64,000 bases of DNA, taken from contig NZ_CP133720.1 in the NCBI RefSeq assembly GCF_031326225.1, forward strand, positions 2,046,001 through 2,110,000, in the 5' to 3' direction. The stretch's first letter is position 1, and every line of letters starts with the position of its first letter. The stretch is from Undibacterium cyanobacteriorum (GTDB lineage Bacteria; Pseudomonadota; Gammaproteobacteria; Burkholderiales; Burkholderiaceae_D). Below, one piece after another: positions 54,684-61,087 of this stretch. The notes beneath the pieces were generated by a model. It did no database searches and was not told the origin of the DNA. It saw nothing but the letters and a program-made list of their open reading frames with translations. The translations under genes and the position numbers were made by a program.

Positions 54684-56144
54684 ATGACACCCTTTGATTC
54701 AAATTTGAAACATCTCGCCATCGCGCGCGACATTTTGTTGACCCCATTCGGTTTGGATGAAGCGAAATTGCAAGCAGCGTTGAAGACCATGTTCTCTCAT
54801 AAGATTGATTATGCAGATATGTATTTTCAATTCACCAAAAATGAGGGCTGGAGTTTAGAAGAGGGCATCGTTAAAACGGGTAGTTTCTCGATTGATCAAG
54901 GTGTTGGCGTGCGTGCCGTGTCGGGTGATAAGACAGCATTTTCTTATTCTGACGAAATTTCAGAATCGGCTTTGCTCGATGCCGCTGCTGCGACTAGAAC
55001 GATTGCTCGTTCTGGCTCCGGTAAAATTAAAGTTGCATCCAGTATGACTGCGTTGCAAGGCCATCAGCTGTATTTGCAGTCGGATCCTTTGGCATCCCTC
55101 GATGCTAACCAAAAAGTCGCATTATTAGAGCGCATTGAAAAGATGGCGCGAGCCAAAGACCCTCGGGTTGTGCAAGTGATGGCAAGTTTAGCTGGTGAAT
55201 ACGACGTGGTTTTGGTAGCGCGCAGTGACGGTTTAATCGCGGCTGACGTGCGTCCGCTGGTGCGTATGTCGCTAACGGTGATCGCGGAACAAAACGGCCG
55301 CCGTGAGACGGGTTCCAGCGGCGGCGGAGGACGTTATGACTTTTCCTACTTCAGCGATGCCGTGCTCGAACAGTACGCGCAAGATGCGGTGCATTCTGCC
55401 TTAGTTAATTTGGAATCACGTCCTGCTCCTGCTGGCCCGATGACGGTGGTATTGGGCTCAGGTTGGCCAGGTGTCTTGTTGCACGAGGCGATTGGACACG
55501 GCTTAGAAGGTGACTTCAACCGCAAAGGTTCAAGTACTTTTGCTGGACGCATCGGCGATCGCGTCGCAGCGAAAGGTGTTACTGTAGTCGATGATGGTAC
55601 TTTGTTGCATCGTCGTGGCTCGCTCAATATCGATGATGAAGGTAACCCTACGCAATGCACGACGCTGATTGAAGACGGAATCTTGAAGGGATACATTCAA
55701 GATACGATGAATGCGCGCCTAATGAAAATGCCGGTGACCGGTAATGCACGTCGCGAGTCTTATGCGCACTTGCCGATGCCGCGTATGACGAATACTTACA
55801 TGTTGGCGGGCGATAAGGATCCTGAAGAAATTCTCGCTTCGGTGAAGAATGGTTTGTATGCGGTGAACTTCGGTGGCGGTCAAGTCGATATTACCAATGG
55901 GAAGTTCGTTTTTTCGGCGAGCGAAGCTTACATGATTGAAGATGGCAAAGTGACTTATCCAGTAAAAGGCGCTACTTTGATTGGAAATGGGCCAGAAGTA
56001 CTCAATCGCGTGAGCATGATCGGTAATGATATGCGATTGGATAGTGGTGTTGGCGTTTGTGGTAAAGAAGGGCAAAGCGTACCAGTTGGCGTTGGTCAAC
56101 CGACCTTAAGAATCGACGGTTTGGTCGTCGGCGGTACGGCATAA
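54684..56144 (+). CDS. tldD: Metalloprotease subunit TldD
   Basis: Partner of PmbA/TldE in a zinc protease that trims modified peptides such as microcins and degrades unfolded peptides. 486 residues from ATG 54684; an in-frame TTG at 54666 would add six. The HExxxH zinc motif is LLHEAIGHGLEG. SSGGGGRYDFSYF and DSGVGVCGKEGQ are family-conserved. No pmbA is in the window. Confidence 0.94.
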   Translation: MTPFDSNLKHLAIARDILLTPFGLDEAKLQAALKTMFSHKIDYADMYFQFTKNEGWSLEEGIVKTGSFSIDQGVGVRAVSGDKTAFSYSDEISESALLDAAAATRTIARSGSGKIKVASSMTALQGHQLYLQSDPLASLDANQKVALLERIEKMARAKDPRVVQVMASLAGEYDVVLVARSDGLIAADVRPLVRMSLTVIAEQNGRRETGSSGGGGRYDFSYFSDAVLEQYAQDAVHSALVNLESRPAPAGPMTVVLGSGWPGVLLHEAIGHGLEGDFNRKGSSTFAGRIGDRVAAKGVTVVDDGTLLHRRGSLNIDDEGNPTQCTTLIEDGILKGYIQDTMNARLMKMPVTGNARRESYAHLPMPRMTNTYMLAGDKDPEEILASVKNGLYAVNFGGGQVDITNGKFVFSASEAYMIEDGKVTYPVKGATLIGNGPEVLNRVSMIGNDMRLDSGVGVCGKEGQSVPVGVGQPTLRIDGLVVGGTA

Positions 56145-56168
56145 AATTTTGAGCTGATATGAAATCAT

Positions 56169-56194
56169 TGGGGTCTTGAGGGCCCCATTTTTTT
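56169..56194 (+). terminator. Rho-independent terminator after tldD
   Basis: TGGGG and CCCCA enclose a 9-base loop, followed by TTTTTTT. Confidence 0.85.
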
Positions 56195-56218
56195 CAAATC
56201 GAATCGGGGCAAGACAAA

Positions 56219-56230
56219 ACAAGATCTTGT
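56219..56230. promoter_or_regulatory. Palindrome upstream of the second nitroreductase
   Basis: ACAAGATCTTGT is a perfect 12-base palindrome. CTATACATAT follows directly and could serve as a -10. It may be an operator for a MarR/TetR-type regulator; no regulator gene is adjacent. Confidence 0.25.
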
Positions 56231-56358
56231 CTATACATATTTTCCCCCGCTTTTTTTCGTTCAAGCGCATTGTTTTTTGAAATCCGTATGGTTTTTTTTG
56301 TTAACTCTTGAGGCTGGGTGAATGGTGGCGTAAAGTTCGCTTTTTTGCGGGAGAGCTT

Positions 56359-57048
56359 ATGTCACGACTATCTTTTAATCATGGAGATCCACAGTTCGTA
56401 CCACTGACGACGTATCGCTCCTATCCGCCCGAGATCATGGAACAGCGCGCACAAGACTTCTATCAATATCTTGCACGGCGTAAGACGATTCGTGAGTTTT
56501 CCTCGGCGCCTGTCTCTCGAAAAGTAATTGAGCAGTGTTTATTGGCAGCCGGTACTGCTCCGTCTGGTGCGAATCATCAGCCATGGCATTTCGCGGTTGT
56601 AGAGAGTCCCGAGTTGAAGAAGAAAATCCGTATCGAAGCGGAGATTGAAGAGAGGGAGTTCTACGAACGTCGTGCGCCTCAAGAATGGAAGGATGCCTTA
56701 GCACCTTTGGGGACTGATTCGAATAAGCCATTCTTAGAGGAAGCTCCTTACCTGATTGCGATCTTTGGGCAGAAGAGCACATTGATGGATGATGGTAGTG
56801 CCGTAAAAAATTACTATGTTCCGGAATCTGTTTCGATTGCCACGGGTTTTCTCATCGCAGCCCTTCATCACGCGGGCTTGGCCACACTCACGCATACCCC
56901 AAGTCCTATGGGATTTTTGAATGAGTTGTTAGGTCGACCTGACAATGAAAAGCCTTACATCCTGTTGGTCGTTGGGCATCCAGCGGAGCACTGTATGGTG
57001 CCAAATATCCGCAAGAAACCCTTAGAGGAAATCGCCAGTTTCTTGTAA
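56359..57048 (+). CDS. Nitroreductase family protein (second, distinct)
   Basis: 229 residues from ATG 56359, which has a GGGAGA SD; the open frame extends upstream to a TTG at 56308. FMN-binding part RRKTIREFSSAPVSRK and GTAPSGANHQPWHFAVV. The sequence differs clearly from the nitroreductase at 44319-45020. It has a longer central segment with EEREFYERRAPQEW. This subgroup resembles iodotyrosine deiodinase-like nitroreductases. Confidence 0.88.
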   Translation: MSRLSFNHGDPQFVPLTTYRSYPPEIMEQRAQDFYQYLARRKTIREFSSAPVSRKVIEQCLLAAGTAPSGANHQPWHFAVVESPELKKKIRIEAEIEEREFYERRAPQEWKDALAPLGTDSNKPFLEEAPYLIAIFGQKSTLMDDGSAVKNYYVPESVSIATGFLIAALHHAGLATLTHTPSPMGFLNELLGRPDNEKPYILLVVGHPAEHCMVPNIRKKPLEEIASFL

Positions 57049-57086
57049 TTGAGACGGGCATAGTTGCGTTCAAAATCATAAAAAAT

Positions 57087-57105
57087 GCCGCTGACCCGCG
57101 GCTTT
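57087..57105 (+). terminator. Weak terminator after the second nitroreductase
   Basis: GCCGC and GCGGC enclose TGACCC, with only TTTG following. Confidence 0.4.
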
Positions 57106-57138
57106 GATCAAGCTTTTTGTTGAATTTGGATAAAAAGC

Positions 57139-57168
57139 TTGCCAAGCATCCAAAGATGTTGTTATAGT
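57139..57168 (+). promoter_or_regulatory. Candidate sigma-70 promoter of the aroG leader transcript
   Basis: TTGCCA (57139-57144), an 18-base spacer and TATAGT (57163-57168). Transcription would start near 57175, about 20 bases before the leader-peptide ATG. Confidence 0.6.
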
Positions 57169-57195
57169 CAAGCTCATTCAAACATGAGGATCGCA

Positions 57196-57267
57196 ATGGC
57201 AGCTGTACGATTTTACTTTCACTTTTACTTTAGCTATTCCAACCCAGTGGCGGTGGAGAAGCGGTAA
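57196..57267 (+). CDS. Phe/Tyr-rich leader peptide of the aroG attenuator
   Basis: A 23-codon frame with a GAGGA SD 5 bases before the ATG. Codons 6-14 (57211-57237) read FYFHFYFSY, four Phe (all TTT) and three Tyr codons in nine. The rest is VAVEKR-type sequence and a TAA at 57265-57267. Such aromatic runs in a short translated leader ahead of a hairpin-T-run define an attenuator of the E. coli pheL type. Ribosome stalling at low Phe-tRNA or Tyr-tRNA would relieve termination. The peptide itself is not expected to have a function. Confidence 0.85.
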   Translation: MAAVRFYFHFYFSYSNPVAVEKR

Positions 57268-57327
57268 GTTCACGTGGAAGCAAAAAGAAGCGAAACAGAA
57301 CAAAACCGATCCTCAAGAAAACCGCCA
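57248..57327 (+). promoter_or_regulatory. Antiterminator pairing of the aroG attenuator
   Basis: TGGCGGT at 57248-57254, inside the last codons of the leader peptide, is exactly complementary to ACCGCCA at 57321-57327, the 5' arm of the terminator. A ribosome stalled on the aromatic codons leaves 57248-57254 free to capture that arm. A ribosome reaching the stop codon covers it and lets the terminator form. Confidence 0.7.
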
Positions 57328-57345
57328 AGTTGGCGGTTTTTTTTT
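57318..57345 (+). terminator. Attenuator terminator upstream of aroG
   Basis: AAAACCGCC and GGCGGTTTT enclose AAGTT, and the T-run reaches nine bases (57337-57345). It lies 51 bases after the leader stop and 53 bases before the aroG ATG. Confidence 0.9.
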
Positions 57346-57398
57346 GCGCGCAGATTTTAATCGAAGACTTTTTTATTTTTTATTGAGACGGAAAAACT

Positions 57399-58460
57399 AT
57401 GCAACGCACAGATGATTTACGCATCCGAGAGATGAAGGAATTACTTCCACCTTCGCACTTGATTCGAGAGTTTTCTTGCTCGGATAAAGCATCGGAAGTG
57501 ACAGCCAATGCGCGCACAGCACTGCATAATATTTTGCATGCAAAAGACGATCGCGTAATGGTGGTAATTGGTCCATGTTCGATTCATGACACGAAAGCTG
57601 CGATGGAGTATGCACGCAAATTGGCTGATGCTCGCGTACGATTTGCAGGTGAACTTGAAATTGTGATGCGTGTGTATTTTGAGAAGCCACGTACGACTGT
57701 CGGATGGAAGGGACTGATTAATGATCCCTACATGGACAATAGTTTTCGCATCAATGACGGGCTGCGAATTGCTCGTGAATTATTGTTGAATATTAATGAG
57801 TTAGGTTTGCCAGCTGGTACCGAATATCTCGATATGATTAGTCCTCAGTACATCGCCGATTTGATCAGCTGGGGCGCGATTGGAGCTCGGACAACGGAGT
57901 CCCAAGTACATCGTGAGTTGGCGTCTGGTTTGTCTTGCCCAGTCGGATTCAAAAACGGAACGGACGGTAATGTGAAAATCGCGGTTGATGCGATTAAGGC
58001 GTCGTCGCAACCACATCATTTCTTATCCGTGACGAAAGGCGGACACTCGGCGATCGTTTCAACCAATGGTAATGAAGATTGTCACATCATTTTGCGTGGT
58101 GGTAAGACGCCTAACTACGATGCGGCGAGTGTTGATGCGGCGGCAAAGAGTATTGAGGCCAATTGTTTAGTCGCACGTATCATGATCGATGCGTCGCACG
58201 CGAATAGTTCCAAGAACCCACTCAATCAAATTCCAGTTTGTGCAGACATTGCTCAGCAAGTTGCAAATGGTGATGATCGTATCGTCGGAGTTATGATTGA
58301 ATCTAACTTGGTGGCGGGACGTCAGGATGTTGTGGCTGGAAAAGAGCTGGTCTACGGCCAGTCCATCACCGATGGATGTATTGATTGGAATGATAGTGAA
58401 AAAGTTTTGCAAACCCTAGCTGATGCAGTGAAAGCGCGTCGACAGAAGAAAGTAGTTTAA
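57399..58460 (+). CDS. aroG: 3-deoxy-7-phosphoheptulonate (DAHP) synthase, class I
   Basis: First committed step of aromatic amino acid synthesis: PEP plus erythrose 4-phosphate to DAHP. 353 residues, AroG/AroF type. VVIGPCSIHD, YFEKPRTTVGWKG, GARTTESQVHRELASG and MIDASHANSSK are the family active-site motifs. Which amino acid inhibits the enzyme cannot be read safely. The Phe/Tyr leader shows that its transcription probably responds to aromatic tRNA charging. Confidence 0.95.
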   Translation: MQRTDDLRIREMKELLPPSHLIREFSCSDKASEVTANARTALHNILHAKDDRVMVVIGPCSIHDTKAAMEYARKLADARVRFAGELEIVMRVYFEKPRTTVGWKGLINDPYMDNSFRINDGLRIARELLLNINELGLPAGTEYLDMISPQYIADLISWGAIGARTTESQVHRELASGLSCPVGFKNGTDGNVKIAVDAIKASSQPHHFLSVTKGGHSAIVSTNGNEDCHIILRGGKTPNYDAASVDAAAKSIEANCLVARIMIDASHANSSKNPLNQIPVCADIAQQVANGDDRIVGVMIESNLVAGRQDVVAGKELVYGQSITDGCIDWNDSEKVLQTLADAVKARRQKKVV

Positions 58461-58557
58461 GGTGATCGCCACGCATCGTTTCGCCGTGAGGCTTTGCGTG
58501 GATTAGCAATCGGAGTTGAGTCTGGGATGGTGGCGCTGACGGCGCACATGGGAGGAA

Positions 58558-59220
58558 TTAATTCTTCTTACTCAGTGTCATCTGCTGACCTTCGCGAACC
58601 ATCGTAACTCGATTGAGAAACGACATTCCCAGAAGTGCGAATGGCAGTTCATTCTCCTGCACTGAGGCTTCTACTTGAAGAATTTCGATATCGCCAATTT
58701 TGACGGAGTCTAATTTGACGCGATAAGTCTGGATGACGCCGTTCGCGGTGGAACTGCGCGACAAGACTCCTTTTTTGTAATCAATTCCCAGCCTTTGCGC
58801 ATCATTGGCGGATAGCGATAGAAAGGTCGCCCCAGTATCCACCATCATCCGCAGTGAAGAGCCACCGTTGATTTGACCAGTGGTGAGAAAATGTCCTAAC
58901 TCGTTGGCTTGCAGAATGACTTTTTTATTGCCGCCATCATTACTTCCTTGAAGTAGTGTGCGTCCGAGTTGTAGTAGTTGTTTCTTTCCATCGACTTCGA
59001 TCACAGCATGGTTGCGATCTACCGTCAGGAGTTTGATATTGCCATTGATCACCGCCCCCTCAGCGTAGTTCTTGGGCGGTTTGCCATCAATGATGAGCAT
59101 GGCTTTGCCGTTACTGAGAGCGACCAAATCGATATCTGTGGCGGAACACAGAGGCGCGTATGAGCCAAATGCAAATATCGCTGCAAGAGACAAAATCGAG
59201 AAATGTTTAGCTTTGCTCAT
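58558..59220 (-). CDS. Retropepsin-like aspartic protease (clan AA, TIGR02281 type)
   Basis: 220 residues. Signal peptide (SILSLAAIFAFGSYAPLCSA). The N-terminal half is a small beta-rich region. The C-terminal retropepsin-like domain has MMVDTGATFLSLS with a single catalytic Asp and the later ALLGMSFLNR, so it must act as a dimer. Exported; the substrate is unknown. Convergent with aroG. Confidence 0.85.
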   Translation of the reverse strand: MSKAKHFSILSLAAIFAFGSYAPLCSATDIDLVALSNGKAMLIIDGKPPKNYAEGAVINGNIKLLTVDRNHAVIEVDGKKQLLQLGRTLLQGSNDGGNKKVILQANELGHFLTTGQINGGSSLRMMVDTGATFLSLSANDAQRLGIDYKKGVLSRSSTANGVIQTYRVKLDSVKIGDIEILQVEASVQENELPFALLGMSFLNRVTMVREGQQMTLSKKN

Positions 59221-59258
59221 TGCAGCGACTCCTGTGCTGGATGCGAATTAGCGATGGT

Positions 59259-59750
59259 TTAGTCGCGGAAGTTGTTGAACTCGAGTGGCAAGTCTTTTAC
59301 TTCTTTGCGTAATAGTGCGATGGCCGACTGCAAGTCATCACGTTTTGCACCACTGACGCGCACCGCATCACCCTGAATGCTCGCTTGCACTTTCATCTTG
59401 CTGTCTTTGAGAATCTTCACAATTTTCTTAGCATCCTCAGTTTGAATGCCGTTTTTGACTTTCAAGACTTGTTTAACTTTATCTCCACCGATTTTCTCGA
59501 CTTTGCCGACGTCGAGGAAACGCACGTCGACGTTACGCTTTCCGAGCGTTTGTTTGACTTCGATGATGATTTGATCGAGGTGAAAGTCTGTATCGCCAAA
59601 AAGAATGATTTCACGCTCTTTTTCTTTAAGTTCAACCTTGGCGCTCGTGCCTTTCAAATCAAAGCGATTGGTGATGACCTTGTTGCTTTGATTGATAGCA
59701 TTTTTGACTTCTTCCATATTGGCTTCGGAGACGGTGTCAAATGAAGGCAT
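59259..59750 (-). CDS. yajQ: YajQ family nucleotide-binding protein
   Basis: 163 residues, the conserved YajQ size. MPSFDTVSEANMEEVKNAIN, NRFDLKGTSAKVELKEKE and DAVRVSGAKRDDLQSAIALL are family signatures. Some members bind c-di-GMP and affect transcription; whether this one does is not shown. Confidence 0.95.
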   Translation of the reverse strand: MPSFDTVSEANMEEVKNAINQSNKVITNRFDLKGTSAKVELKEKEREIILFGDTDFHLDQIIIEVKQTLGKRNVDVRFLDVGKVEKIGGDKVKQVLKVKNGIQTEDAKKIVKILKDSKMKVQASIQGDAVRVSGAKRDDLQSAIALLRKEVKDLPLEFNNFRD

Positions 59751-59942
59751 GATATTCCCTGTTATGTTGTTATTCTTTGCCTAAAAATAGGCATTGAGTG
59801 AGTTGATTGAATAGTGAAACTTCAGTGAAATTTGAGTGAAATTTCGAGACAGCGCCTATTCTAGCAAAATCAATTGTCTATGCCTCGAATTTACGGTTTT
59901 TTGCCCCGTTTTTGATGAAAAGACGACTATAATCTCGAGCCT

Positions 59943-60977
59943 ATGAACCAGTTATTTTCTCTCCAACACAAGGTCTCCCTTAAGAATCACAATACCTTCG
60001 GCATTAATGCAATTGCCGACAATGTGCTGCGCATTTCTTCAGTTGATCAATTACCCGAACTACATGCACGATTCAAAGCACAGCCCGAGCTTGGCTTTGT
60101 GTTTCTTGGCGGCGGCAGCAATGTCATTTTGCCGGACCACATTGAGGCGCTGGTGCTTCAGATCGATCTCAAGGGTAAACAAGTCATTGAGCGAGACAAC
60201 AACACGGTACTTGTCAGCGCATCGGCTGGAGAAAATTGGCATGACTTCGTTCAGTGGACCATTGCGCAAGGTCTTGGTGGCCTTGAAAACTTATCTCTGA
60301 TTCCAGGAACAGTCGGCGCTGCACCGATACAGAACATTGGGGCTTATGGTCGTGAGCTCAAAGACTGCTTTTATAGTCTACGGGCTTATGATTTGCTGAG
60401 CGGAGAAGAACATGTTTTCAGTAAAGAACAATGTGCTTTTGCCTATCGTGACAGCTTTTTTAAACGTCCTGAGTCGCGTCATTTGCTGATTACCGAAGTC
60501 TGTTTCAGTTTTGATCTAGATTGGCAACCTGAGCTCAGTTATGGCGACGTCGCGCAACGCCTCAAGGGCCAGGGCATTTCGAAACCCACACCACAACAAG
60601 TGAGCGACACGATTTGCGCCATACGCCGTAGCAAATTGCCCGATCCTCGTGAGATTGGCAATGCGGGAAGCTTCTTTAAAAACCCGATTATTTCTATTGA
60701 GTTACGTGATCGTATTTTGGAGTCATATCCTCATTGCGTGAGCTATCCTTTACCCAATGGTCAATGTAAATTGGCTGCAGGATGGTTGATTGAACAGGCT
60801 GGATGGAAAGGGCGCCAAACCGGTAACGTCGGTGTCTATGAAAAACAAGCTTTGGTGTTAGTGAATCACGGTGGGGCGACTGGTATGGAAGTCCGTGCAT
60901 TGGCAGAAGCGATACAAAACGATGTCGCGCAAAAATTTGGTGTGCGCCTTGAAGTGGAACCTATCTTCATTGATTGA
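59943..60977 (+). CDS. murB: UDP-N-acetylenolpyruvoylglucosamine reductase
   Basis: FAD enzyme of peptidoglycan precursor synthesis. 344 residues, type I MurB. FAD-site motifs are HNTFGINAIAD, GGGSNVILPD and PGTVGAAPIQNIGAYG. The type I insert includes YRDSFFK; the catalytic Ser is in GNAGSFFKNP and the Glu in EVEPIF at the end. Divergent from yajQ. Confidence 0.96.
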   Translation: MNQLFSLQHKVSLKNHNTFGINAIADNVLRISSVDQLPELHARFKAQPELGFVFLGGGSNVILPDHIEALVLQIDLKGKQVIERDNNTVLVSASAGENWHDFVQWTIAQGLGGLENLSLIPGTVGAAPIQNIGAYGRELKDCFYSLRAYDLLSGEEHVFSKEQCAFAYRDSFFKRPESRHLLITEVCFSFDLDWQPELSYGDVAQRLKGQGISKPTPQQVSDTICAIRRSKLPDPREIGNAGSFFKNPIISIELRDRILESYPHCVSYPLPNGQCKLAAGWLIEQAGWKGRQTGNVGVYEKQALVLVNHGGATGMEVRALAEAIQNDVAQKFGVRLEVEPIFID

Positions 60978-61087
60978 AGAGTGAGTTTGAAACTATTATG
61001 GCTAGCTTGAGTTAGCTCTGGCGCAAGAATGAGCGCAAGCACAAGTGCGAGCAAAAGCAATAAAACGAAAAATAAGAATTGAAGTAC

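Noticed and set aside
58469..58501. Inverted repeat CCACGCA / TGCGTGG between aroG and the protease gene
   Set aside because: The 19-base loop is long, no T-run follows, and the pairing is short; not strong enough to call a terminator.
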